Origin: an uncultured Bacteroidota bacterium
GTDB lineage: Bacteria; Bacteroidota; Bacteroidia; Chitinophagales; Chitinophagaceae
Direction of reading: 5' to 3'
Assembly: GCA_903882805.1 (NCBI GenBank)
Contig: CAIRYK010000046.1
Coordinates: 1-64,000 of the forward strand
DNA length: 64,000 bases
Part shown: positions 8,304 through 16,194 of the stretch, piece by piece
How positions within the stretch are numbered: position 1 is the first letter of the stretch
How the letters are laid out: each line of letters opens with the position of its first letter
The notes under the pieces: generated by a model
Database searches by the model: none
What the model saw: the letters and a program-made list of their open reading frames with translations, nothing else
What the model was told of the DNA's origin: nothing
Translations under genes and position numbers: made by a program

Positions 8304-9496
8304 ATAGCAATGGCTATAGTAATACGGCGGGCCACTATGAGTGCATGGTTGCAGTGGGCGGCGCAAATGAGCTGTCTCCCGATAGTTATTGCGACAGCCT
8401 GAAAGGCTTGCAAGCGCTACACGATGCGAATAAAGATTGGCTGTTCGGACATATCAGCTACGATTATAAAAATGAATTGGAGCCGGGGCTTAACTCGCGC
8501 CACAGCAGCAAGTCGGGATTCCCGTTGATGCACTTTTTTGTGCCCTTTACCGTTTGTTATATGGTCAGGGGGCAGGCAACGCTGGTCATAGAAACTTTTG
8601 GCGACCCCGACGCTGTTTTTGCGCAAATATTGGGCTTGGGGGTTTCGCGGCTACCTGCCTCGCTTCCTAAACTAAATTTTAAGTCGGTTACCGATAAAAC
8701 AACATACCTCGATACGGTTTGTAGGCTGCGAGCGCATATAAAAGAGGGCGATTGCTACGAAATCAACTATTGCAACGAACGCTATTGCGCCGGTGTGGCA
8801 ATAGATCCTGCCGCTGTGTTTACTGCGCTCAATGAGCTGTCGCCTGCGCCATTTGCAGCCTACTACAGGTTCCGAAACAACTATCTTATGTGTGCGAGCC
8901 CGGAGCGGTACCTTAGTAAAACCGGGGATATCCTGCTTGCTCAACCCATAAAAGGCACGGCCCGTCGCGGCGAAGATGCCGAAGCTGACGCACAAATGAA
9001 AATCGCGCTGCAGCACGACCAGAAAGAACGTGCAGAGAATGTGATGATTGTAGACCTGATACGCAACGATCTAGCCCGTAGCTGTGTGGTAGGGTCGGTA
9101 GCGGTTGATGAGTTGTTTGGTATTTATACCTTTCCGCAAGTGCACCAAATGATATCAACAATTAGCGGGAAACTAAGGCCCGACTGCAGTCTGACAGATG
9201 CAATAAAACACTCCTTCCCAATGGGCAGCATGACCGGCGCCCCTAAGTATAAAGTAATGCAACTAACGGAGCAGTATGAACGATCGGCAAGGGAGGTCTA
9301 CTCGGGCACGGTGGGATACATTACGCCAGCGGGCGATTTCGACTTCAACGTAGTGATACGCAGTCTTGTGTATAATGCCGATACGCAATATCTCTGCTAC
9401 CAGACAGGTGGAGCCATAACTTATGATAGCATACCGGAAAATGAATGGGAGGAAACACGCCTTAAAGCATGGGCTATGGAGCGGTTGTTTCAATAG
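8261..9496 (+). CDS. pabB: Aminodeoxychorismate synthase component I
   Basis: This enzyme converts chorismate and ammonia to 4-amino-4-deoxychorismate for folate synthesis. The chorismate-binding fold is present. PIKGTARRG at about 229-237 has the lysine that separates PabB-type enzymes from TrpE (PIAGT). Also seen are GDCYEINYCNE, MIVDLIRNDLAR, the SFPMGSMTGAPK motif and the C-terminal GAITYDSIPENEWEET. I chose ATG 8261 (411 residues) because homologous proteins begin MLNWA-. The frame is open back to 8198 but that extension is not family-like. No glutaminase (PabA) is adjacent. The start codon sits inside a strong hairpin. Confidence 0.88.
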   Translation: MLNWAKQFSILVFLDSNGYSNTAGHYECMVAVGGANELSPDSYCDSLKGLQALHDANKDWLFGHISYDYKNELEPGLNSRHSSKSGFPLMHFFVPFTVCYMVRGQATLVIETFGDPDAVFAQILGLGVSRLPASLPKLNFKSVTDKTTYLDTVCRLRAHIKEGDCYEINYCNERYCAGVAIDPAAVFTALNELSPAPFAAYYRFRNNYLMCASPERYLSKTGDILLAQPIKGTARRGEDAEADAQMKIALQHDQKERAENVMIVDLIRNDLARSCVVGSVAVDELFGIYTFPQVHQMISTISGKLRPDCSLTDAIKHSFPMGSMTGAPKYKVMQLTEQYERSAREVYSGTVGYITPAGDFDFNVVIRSLVYNADTQYLCYQTGGAITYDSIPENEWEETRLKAWAMERLFQ

Positions 9497-9515
9497 TTTT
9501 GCCGTAACATATTCC

Positions 9516-9558
9516 AAAAGCAAAGCCCCGGAATTTTGTGGTCCGGGGCTTTGCTTTT
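9516..9558. terminator. Bidirectional terminator between convergent genes
   Basis: A perfect 17-bp stem (9516-9532 with 9542-9558, core AAAGCCCCGGA) has A and T tails. It separates pabB on the plus strand from the minus-strand gene ending at 9576. Confidence 0.85.
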
Positions 9559-9575
9559 GTATAGTGTGTTGTTTT

Positions 9576-10472
9576 TTATTTGTTTTCAATGCCTAATGGC
9601 GATTCACCGTCTTTCAGTATGGTTATAGGCATAATGTCGCGCTGATACATCCACGATTCGCCGCCCCAGATAAAGCCGTCGTACTGACCGCTGGCTACAA
9701 AAGTGTACTTGCGGTTAGGGTCGTTTACCTGCGATACCAATTTGTCAAAAACAATCATTTTACGTTCTGCATCCCAGTTCATAGATGCCTGCGTATGTTT
9801 TTTGTATTCTAGTATAAAACGGTTTATACGCCTGTTAGGGAATACATTACTCGCTACATCAAAAATAGGCGCGCCAAAGCTAACGCCGTTAGCCTCCAAT
9901 ATCATAGGGTCGAGCACTTTTTTGTTGCTGATAGCGCTTGCCTGATTAAATCCGAACATGGTGTACACCTTAATACCCCTAACCTCCTGCGGCATTATGC
10001 GATACACTATAGCGCCATACCATTTACGATTGGTAAGAATGCTGTCTTCTGCTCCTTTGCCCAGTTGTTCAGAATAATCCAGCAATCCGAACAGCTTTAG
10101 CGTTGGGCCAGGTAACTGTATGGCGCCATAATAACGCTTGGTGATTTGAGATGGCGTAATTTCCCAGTTAAACATTTTGAAGGCATTATCATCGGAATAG
10201 ATAATGTTGATGAGTTTCTTTAACGTATCGAACGGGTAGTAGTAAGAATTGGGTATTTTCAGCGTTCGAACCAATTGTCGCACTAGTCGCTCGGAGTAGG
10301 CTATGTGAGTGTCGGGTAGGAAAGCTTCATACATTGAGTCGGCTGTAAGCACCATAGAGTCTTCCATGATCCTGAATTTCTCCATGTCTTGCGGACTTAT
10401 AGTTTGGGCTTTTGCAGCGCCACCGCAAACCAGCATTACTAATACACTTATGAAAATAAACGTTTGTTTCAT
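9576..10472 (-). CDS. Secreted conserved hypothetical protein
   Basis: The mature protein is about 275 residues after a clear signal peptide (MKQTFIFISVLVMLVCGGAAKAQ). The body has no motif I recognise. It includes a segment KWYGAIVYRIMPQEVRG and a C-terminal FIWGGESWMYQRDIMPITI, a pattern seen in uncharacterised Bacteroidota exported proteins. The frame is open to 10,544, but a -7 element at 10,503-10,496 would place transcription start near 10,489. I therefore take the Met at 10,472 (10,481 or 10,490 are possible). It is monocistronic, with a terminator at 9516-9558. Confidence 0.65.
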   Translation of the reverse strand: MKQTFIFISVLVMLVCGGAAKAQTISPQDMEKFRIMEDSMVLTADSMYEAFLPDTHIAYSERLVRQLVRTLKIPNSYYYPFDTLKKLINIIYSDDNAFKMFNWEITPSQITKRYYGAIQLPGPTLKLFGLLDYSEQLGKGAEDSILTNRKWYGAIVYRIMPQEVRGIKVYTMFGFNQASAISNKKVLDPMILEANGVSFGAPIFDVASNVFPNRRINRFILEYKKHTQASMNWDAERKMIVFDKLVSQVNDPNRKYTFVASGQYDGFIWGGESWMYQRDIMPITILKDGESPLGIENK

Positions 10473-10495
10473 TAGCGGCATTTTTTTCATCAGTT

Positions 10496-10503
10496 CAAAC
10501 GTA
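10496..10503 (-). promoter_or_regulatory. Probable -7 element for the gene at 9576-10472
   Basis: The minus strand reads TACGTTTG, matching TAnnTTTG. A TTTG lies 23 nt further upstream (10,530-10,527), slightly longer than the usual spacing. Its position argues against starts upstream of about 10,489. Confidence 0.45.
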
Positions 10504-10649
10504 ATCAATTTTTTGTTAAAGATACACAAAAAGGTAACGGTCATTGGCCGGGAGAGCTTTCAGCGCGCGCAGATCAGCGGTAATGCGTAGGCATAACTAA
10601 TAATGATGGGCAGATAAAAGTCTTTTTTGCCGTTTTTATATTTTTTAAA

Positions 10650-10679
10650 TTGCTTTTGGGTGTCCTCTTTTTACCTTTG
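10650..10679 (+). promoter_or_regulatory. Promoter of the Fe-S membrane protein gene
   Basis: ATTG (10,649-10,652), a 19-nt spacer and TACCTTTG (10,672-10,679) fit the Bacteroidota promoter pattern, 60 nt before the start codon at 10,740. Confidence 0.55.
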
Positions 10680-10739
10680 ACCTTTTAAAGTTCGTACTTA
10701 CGGTAAAACCCATTATTTTCGAATTAAAATTGACCCGGG

Positions 10740-12056
10740 ATGCATATAGCACAACAAATTTTGTTTATAGTTTGCGCAGTCACAGCTATTTATTTTTTCT
10801 CTAAAAAAGTAGCGGAGTTGCGCCGCAACATATTGCTGGGGCGCGATGAAGACCTGACCGACAATAGCAATCAGCGATGGAAAAATATGGTGTTGCTGGC
10901 GCTGGGTCAGAAGAAAATGTTTAAAAAACCGCTGCCGGCTATTTTGCACCTTGCTGTATATGCCGGCTTCATTATAATAAATGTAGAGATTCTGGAAATT
11001 GTGCTAGATGGCATATTGGGTACACACCGTTTGTTTGCTCCTATGTTGGGTGGGCTGTATTCCTTTCTTATAGGTTTCTTCGAGGTGTTGGCTGCTTTGG
11101 TGCTTATAGGTTGCGTTATTTTTTTATTGCGCCGCAATGTAATGAAGCTGAAGCGCCTGAATATGAAGGAGCTTAATGGCTGGCCCAAAAACGATGCCAA
11201 CCTGATATTAATAACCGAAGTTGTGTTGATGAGCATGCTGCTGGTAATGAATGGCGCCGACCTGGCGCTGCAAGCTCAGGGAGCCGAACATTATCACAGC
11301 ACGGCTCCGTTCCTCGTGTCCAGTCATCTCACCGGCATGTTTTCTGGTATGTCGCAGGGCGCACTGATAGGCTTGGAGCGCACTTGCTGGTGGTTGCATA
11401 TTATAGGCGTATTCCTGTTTCTGAATTATCTGCCTTATTCTAAGCATTTGCATGTGTTGCTCGCCTTCCCCAATGCCTACTATGGCAAGCTGGTTCCGCA
11501 AGGCGAAGCAAAGAATATGCCCGAAATACAGAACGAAGTGCTGTATATGATGGAGCCCGACAAAGCGCCGCCAGCGCCTGCCGAACCTGCTGAGCCCAGA
11601 AACTTTGGAGCTAAGGATGTAACAGACCTAAGCTGGAAAAATCTGCTCGACGCCTACTCCTGTACAGAGTGCGGTCGCTGCACCGATTCGTGCCCGGCAA
11701 ACATGACAGGTAAGAAGCTGAGCCCTCGTAAAATAATGATGGATACCCGCGACCGACTGGAAGAAGTGGGCAAGAACATAAACGAACACAAAACTTTTCA
11801 GCCAGATGGTAAATCGCTGATAAACGATTATATAACCGTTGAGGAACTGCGCGCCTGCACCACCTGCCAGGCATGCGTAGAGGCTTGTCCGGTGTCTATC
11901 GATCCGGTGTCTATTATCATGCAGTTGCGTCGTAGCCTGGTAATGGACGACAGCAATGCGCCTCAAGAATGGAACATGATGTTTGGCAACATAGAAAACA
12001 ACATGGCCCCCTGGAAGTTTAGCCCCGATGACAGGGATGCCTGGGTGAATGGGTAG
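10740..12056 (+). CDS. Membrane-bound 4Fe-4S electron-transfer protein (HdrC-like)
   Basis: The 438-residue protein has an N-terminal membrane part with about five hydrophobic segments (to about 245). A cytoplasmic dicluster ferredoxin domain follows, with CTECGRCTDSCP at 308-319 and CTTCQACVEACP at 373-384, two complete 4Fe-4S ligand sets. This matches Bacteroidota (Fe-S)-binding proteins related to HdrC/GlpC and the NarI-like membrane partner. The next gene supplies the matching CCG-domain (HdrB-like) subunit, so the two probably form a membrane-linked oxidoreductase. The electron donor and acceptor are not evident. Confidence 0.85.
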   Translation: MHIAQQILFIVCAVTAIYFFSKKVAELRRNILLGRDEDLTDNSNQRWKNMVLLALGQKKMFKKPLPAILHLAVYAGFIIINVEILEIVLDGILGTHRLFAPMLGGLYSFLIGFFEVLAALVLIGCVIFLLRRNVMKLKRLNMKELNGWPKNDANLILITEVVLMSMLLVMNGADLALQAQGAEHYHSTAPFLVSSHLTGMFSGMSQGALIGLERTCWWLHIIGVFLFLNYLPYSKHLHVLLAFPNAYYGKLVPQGEAKNMPEIQNEVLYMMEPDKAPPAPAEPAEPRNFGAKDVTDLSWKNLLDAYSCTECGRCTDSCPANMTGKKLSPRKIMMDTRDRLEEVGKNINEHKTFQPDGKSLINDYITVEELRACTTCQACVEACPVSIDPVSIIMQLRRSLVMDDSNAPQEWNMMFGNIENNMAPWKFSPDDRDAWVNG

Positions 12057-12184
12057 GGTTGCGTTTGTAATGGAAGTTTCCTGTTAGAAACAATTTTATT
12101 TGCCGTGCATTGTGATAGGTACTGTTTTAGGCAATGGTTCTGACAACCCAATCAATTTTTAAAAATCTTGTATAAACTAATTAT

Positions 12185-12964
12185 ATGCCAGTAAAATCAA
12201 TGGCCGAATACGCCGCAAACGGCGAAACTCCGGAAGTTCTGTTTTGGGTGGGGTGCGCAGGTAGTTTCGATCAGCGCGCGCAGAAGGTGACTCGCGCTTT
12301 TGCCCAAATACTTGATAAGGTAGGCGTTAAGTTTGCCATTTTAGGTAAGGAAGAAATGTGCACCGGCGATCCTGCGCGCCGAGCAGGCAATGAGTTCCTG
12401 TTTCAAATGATGGCCTACAACAATATTAATGTTATGAATGCCTACGGCATTAAAAAGGTGGTAACCATTTGTCCGCATTGCTTCAATATTTTCAAAAACG
12501 AATATCCTGCATTGGGCGGCAAATATGAGGTGATGCACCACACAACCTTTTTGCAGGGACTGATAAACGAAGGCAAAATAAAGCTAAAAGACGGCGGCGC
12601 ATTTAAAGGGCAGAAGATCACTTACCACGATAGTTGCTACCTGGGCAGGGGTAATGGTATATACGAGGCTCCGCGCGAGGTGCTGCAGGCGTTTGATAGC
12701 GAACTGATAGAAATGAAGCGCTGCAAAAGCAATGGTATGTGCTGTGGCGCAGGCGGCGCTCAGATGTTTAAAGAAGAAGAAGCCGGTACAAGCCGCGTCA
12801 ACTTTGAGCGCTCTGAGCAGGCTTTGGAAACCGGAGCTACGGTTATTGCGTCTAACTGTCCGTTTTGTATGACGATGCTTACCGATGGTGTGAAAAACAA
12901 AGAAAAAGAAGATTCGGTTAAGGTGATGGATATTGCCGAAATGGTGGCTATGTCTATGGCATAA
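12185..12964 (+). CDS. CCG-domain heterodisulfide-reductase-related protein (HdrB-like)
   Basis: This 259-residue soluble protein has two cysteine-rich CCG repeats. The first has WVGCAG (about 21), EMCTGDPARR and CPHCFN (about 97). The second has HDSCYLGRGN (about 150), MCCGAGGAQ (about 184) and SNCPFCMTML (about 219). Such domains bind non-cubane Fe-S clusters in HdrB, GlpC, LutA and YkgE. It follows the HdrC-like membrane gene by 128 nt in the same direction, so they likely work as one complex. Substrate unknown. Confidence 0.85.
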   Translation: MPVKSMAEYAANGETPEVLFWVGCAGSFDQRAQKVTRAFAQILDKVGVKFAILGKEEMCTGDPARRAGNEFLFQMMAYNNINVMNAYGIKKVVTICPHCFNIFKNEYPALGGKYEVMHHTTFLQGLINEGKIKLKDGGAFKGQKITYHDSCYLGRGNGIYEAPREVLQAFDSELIEMKRCKSNGMCCGAGGAQMFKEEEAGTSRVNFERSEQALETGATVIASNCPFCMTMLTDGVKNKEKEDSVKVMDIAEMVAMSMA

Positions 12965-13017
12965 GCCGGCGAGTTGCTAAGAATGGCGCCCAATGCGACA
13001 TTGGAAAAATCAGAATT

Positions 13018-13380
13018 ATGAAAAATAAAACTTTAGTATTGGGCGCTTCCGAAAAGCCCGACAGATATAGCAATATGGCCATTATCAAATTGTTGAACCA
13101 CAATCACGAGGTGGTGGCTGTAGGTAATAAGGATGGTATGGTGAAGACTGTGCCTATTGTAAAAGAATGGGTAAATACACCCGATATAGATACAGTGACT
13201 CTATACCTGAACCCACAAAACCAGCAGCCTTACTACGACTATATATTATCGTTGCAGCCCCGACGTATTATTTTCAATCCCGGCACAGAAAATACCGAGC
13301 TGGAACGTATGGCTATAAAAAAGGGTATTGATACTATAGAAGCCTGCACGCTGGTACTGCTTAGCACTGGGCAGTACTAG
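13018..13380 (+). CDS. CoA-binding Rossmann protein (YccU-like)
   Basis: The 120-residue protein is a single CoA_binding_2 domain. It has the nucleotide-fold start KTLVLGASEKPDRYSNMAI, a VKTVPIVKEW strand, and the typical end RIIFNPGTENTELERMAIKKGI-TIEACTLVLLSTGQY. Related small proteins (YccU, Hcg) bind CoA, but their physiological role is unclear. It is 53 nt after the HdrB-like gene in the same direction and may be cotranscribed. Confidence 0.8.
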   Translation: MKNKTLVLGASEKPDRYSNMAIIKLLNHNHEVVAVGNKDGMVKTVPIVKEWVNTPDIDTVTLYLNPQNQQPYYDYILSLQPRRIIFNPGTENTELERMAIKKGIDTIEACTLVLLSTGQY

Positions 13381-13495
13381 TTTACTTGTGTAGATGTAGC
13401 ATTTGGTATTGTGTTATCAAAAAAATGATGAAACTCATTGACGTTTGTGAGTAAAATCATATTTCAATTGGCGATTTTACAATTTATTTGACTTT

Positions 13496-14527
13496 ATGGA
13501 ACAAAAACAACGACCACCGGTACATTATAAAGAATATTTGCAGCTCGATAAAATACTGAACGCTCAATTTCCGGAAAGCGATAAAGAAGGTATTCGGGCC
13601 GACGATGAGATGCTGTTTATCATCATTCACCAAACTTACGAATTGTGGTTTAAGCAAATATTGCATGAATTGGGCATAGTGCGCAACATATTTAAGCAGC
13701 CCAATATAGAAAACAGCGCGCCAGATATTTACAACAGTGTGCACAGGCTAAAACGTATTTGCCGGATACTGGAAGTAGCAGTAATGCAGATGGGTGTGCT
13801 GGAAACAATGACGCCGCTTGATTTTCTTGATTTTCGCGATCTGCTGCGCCCGGCATCGGGTTTTCAGAGTATACAGTTTAAAATGATAGAGGCAATGCTG
13901 GGGCTTACTTACGAACATCGTCATGGTAAGGCGTATTACACCTCTCAGCTCGATCAGGGAGATAAAGAAAAGGTGATGAATGCCGAACACGAAAAATCGT
14001 TGCTGGTACTGCTCAATCAGTGGCTGGAGCGCATGCCGTTTGTAAAGAGCGAATCGTACTGGCTGGAAAATTCAGGAAGTCAGTTTTGGCTCAAATATCG
14101 CGAGGCGTATGCTAATAGCTTGTCGCCGGCCGAAACACATAATTTGCAGGTGTTCGATAATATGTTTGTAGTTGATGCCAACTATCCGCAAGGTCGGTCA
14201 TTTAGCGCCGACGCTGGTAGAAATGCATTGTTTATTATGTTGTATCGCGACTATCCGTTGCTGCAATTGCCGTACGAATTGCTCAACACACTGCTGGAGA
14301 TAGACGAATCGCTCTCTATGTGGCGCCACAGGCATATACATCTGGTGCAGCGCACTATAGGTAAGCGGGTAGGCACCGGCGGTAGCACCGGCGCAGAATA
14401 CCTGCGTGGGGCAGCCGATAGCCATTATGTGTTTAAAGAGCTATCTGAACTTACTTCGTTCTTGTTGCCAAGACATCTGTTACCGCAACTACCCAAGAAG
14501 CTGGTAGATGATCTTAGTTACCGTTAG
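13496..14527 (+). CDS. kynA: Tryptophan 2,3-dioxygenase
   Basis: This haem enzyme opens the indole ring of L-tryptophan to N-formylkynurenine, the first step of the kynurenine route. The 343-residue protein shows HYKEYLQLDKIL near the start and the HQTYELWFKQ helix (about 43-52). The haem-ligand segment WRHRHIHLVQRTIG begins at W276, with H280 in the position of the axial histidine. The substrate loop GTGGSTGAEYL follows. An ACMSD-type decarboxylase of the same route lies 9 kb away. The gene ends at a pair of imperfect repeats shared with the convergent cytochrome gene. Confidence 0.93.
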   Translation: MEQKQRPPVHYKEYLQLDKILNAQFPESDKEGIRADDEMLFIIIHQTYELWFKQILHELGIVRNIFKQPNIENSAPDIYNSVHRLKRICRILEVAVMQMGVLETMTPLDFLDFRDLLRPASGFQSIQFKMIEAMLGLTYEHRHGKAYYTSQLDQGDKEKVMNAEHEKSLLVLLNQWLERMPFVKSESYWLENSGSQFWLKYREAYANSLSPAETHNLQVFDNMFVVDANYPQGRSFSADAGRNALFIMLYRDYPLLQLPYELLNTLLEIDESLSMWRHRHIHLVQRTIGKRVGTGGSTGAEYLRGAADSHYVFKELSELTSFLLPRHLLPQLPKKLVDDLSYR

Positions 14528-14539
14528 TTTTGATTAGTT

Positions 14540-14646
14540 AGTCTATAGTAGATAGTCCACAGTAGATAGTCCACAGTTGCGAGTTTTTATATACTTCACT
14601 CGCGACTATGGACTATTTACTAATTACTATGGACTGATTACTATCT
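14540..14646. repeat. Direct and inverted repeats between convergent genes
   Basis: The unit AGTAGATAGTCCAC occurs twice in tandem (14,547-14,574). Positions 14,566-14,583 pair with 14,599-14,616 at 16 of 18 positions, giving a hairpin that could terminate both flanking genes. Further ACTATGGACT copies follow. Confidence 0.65.
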
Positions 14647-14658
14647 AATTAAAACGCT

Positions 14659-15666
14659 CTAAAAAACCACCGGTATATTGTGCGCCTTGTGGTAGTCTAT
14701 AATTGGCTTGTATGGGCCAAACTTGTGTTGCATGGCTGAAAACGTATCGAGGTATGGACCTGTGCCGTAGTCGATAGGTTTCACCTTAATATCCGGATAG
14801 TCGGGTATAGATTTGTCGCGCTTTTCGGGGCGGGGGTGTATGCGGTCGTCGTTTATGAAGGCTGCTACATCTATACATTGCTCGTCGGTAAGGAACGGCT
14901 TGTACCAAAACGCCTTTTTATCAGGCATATTAGCCTTAATAAACCTTGCATCCTTGAGCACTCTGTGCGGGCTCGATCCTTTTTGGTAGGCATGTTCGCC
15001 CCACAGCGGTGGATAAGCATATGCAACCGAATCGGGCTGTAGCATTCCTTGTCCTGTGGCGCCGTGGCACGATGCGCAATGCTCGGTGTAAATAGCAGCG
15101 CCTTTGGTGGGGTCGGCGGGGCGGGTGGGGTAGTCCAGCTCCATGCCTTCGTCGCCCTTCACATGTTGTCCTACCGGCACATTGCCGCTAAGCCACCTCA
15201 TATAGCTTACCATGGCCACCATTTCTTTACTATCCAAGGGCATGGGGCGACCATTGTGTGGGCGTTCTATGCAGTTATTTATACGCTCAGATAGTGTAAG
15301 CACCCTGTTTTCGCGCCCACGATACTGAGGGTAGCGCGCATGCGAACTGAAAAAGTTGAAGCCGTAGGGGCGCGTACCTGCATCGAGATGACAGTTACTG
15401 CAGTTCATTTTATTGCCGAGGTATTGCCCAGCAATGCCATCCGGACCTATATAATAGGCTGTATTTGTAATAAGCTGACGGCCATACCTTACCGCATCGC
15501 CAAAAGCATCGTGAGGGATAGAAGATGTGTCGGGTGGGGAAAATAGTTCCTGAACATTTTCATTTTTTCCATTTTCTTTCTTTTCGTCTATATTATTGTG
15601 TTCACAAGACAAAATACCCAAAATGGCGGCGATAGTTAGCGTAGCTAATAGTTTAGGGTGAGGCAT
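14659..15666 (-). CDS. TsdA-like dihaem cytochrome c lipoprotein
   Basis: The 335-residue protein begins with a lipoprotein signal (LGILSC, lipid-attachment Cys about 20). It has two c-type haem motifs, CSNCH (about 89) and CASCH (about 196). The first domain shows the thiosulfate-dehydrogenase pattern: GNKMNCSNCHLDAGT, YPQYRGRENRVLTLSERINNC and NGRPMP. In TsdA a cysteine in this region ligates one haem, and NNC here may correspond. TsdA oxidises thiosulfate to tetrathionate or reduces tetrathionate. Anchoring as a lipoprotein fits a periplasmic role. No sulfur-oxidation genes are nearby, so the substrate is uncertain. Confidence 0.8.
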   Translation of the reverse strand: MPHPKLLATLTIAAILGILSCEHNNIDEKKENGKNENVQELFSPPDTSSIPHDAFGDAVRYGRQLITNTAYYIGPDGIAGQYLGNKMNCSNCHLDAGTRPYGFNFFSSHARYPQYRGRENRVLTLSERINNCIERPHNGRPMPLDSKEMVAMVSYMRWLSGNVPVGQHVKGDEGMELDYPTRPADPTKGAAIYTEHCASCHGATGQGMLQPDSVAYAYPPLWGEHAYQKGSSPHRVLKDARFIKANMPDKKAFWYKPFLTDEQCIDVAAFINDDRIHPRPEKRDKSIPDYPDIKVKPIDYGTGPYLDTFSAMQHKFGPYKPIIDYHKAHNIPVVF

Positions 15667-15686
15667 CCCGGTATTGTTAAGTATAT

Positions 15687-15694
15687 CAAAGGTA
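15687..15694 (-). promoter_or_regulatory. Probable -7 element of the cytochrome gene
   Basis: The minus strand reads TACCTTTG, 21 nt before the start codon at 15,666. No good -33 element is visible. Confidence 0.45.
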
Positions 15695-15720
15695 CAACAC
15701 CAATTGTTACTTATTTGTAA

Positions 15721-16194
15721 TTAAACTGCAAAAAACAAATGGCCATGCTTTTTTTAGCGTATTCCAATAAACTGAAGGGTAGTGTTGAAGCAAAAAATAG
15801 TTTAGGTAGCAAATGGCGTGCTAATGCCTAAATCTCCGATGTGGAGAAGTAAATTGATAAAACTAAAAGCCACAATGCGTTAATAAGGTGTGCATAACTG
15901 TCTTTTTAAAGAAAATTCACGGAAAAGTAATATCCTGAAAATATTGTGGAAAATTATTTTTGTGACTATGGGCTATTTTTAGCGATTTATTTCGTTAAAT
16001 TTACCTTTAATTGACTATTATTGTTGCGAGTTAATATTTTTTTCATGATTATGGTTGTCCGATAATAAAAAGGGCAGTTATAGTTATGGTAATACTCTTT
16101 AAAAGGAGCAATTGAAGAATGTTGGCGCTACATTGTTTTTAGTTCTTGGTTAAAGTACTTATATTGTCCATTATTTTCTAAAAGTCATCTTTTT
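15721..16194. other. AT-rich upstream region of the repeat adhesin, no gene seen
   Basis: About 470 bp lie between the cytochrome promoter and the adhesin start. I see no open frame with coding character, RNA gene or repeat. It probably holds the adhesin promoter and leader. Confidence 0.45.
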
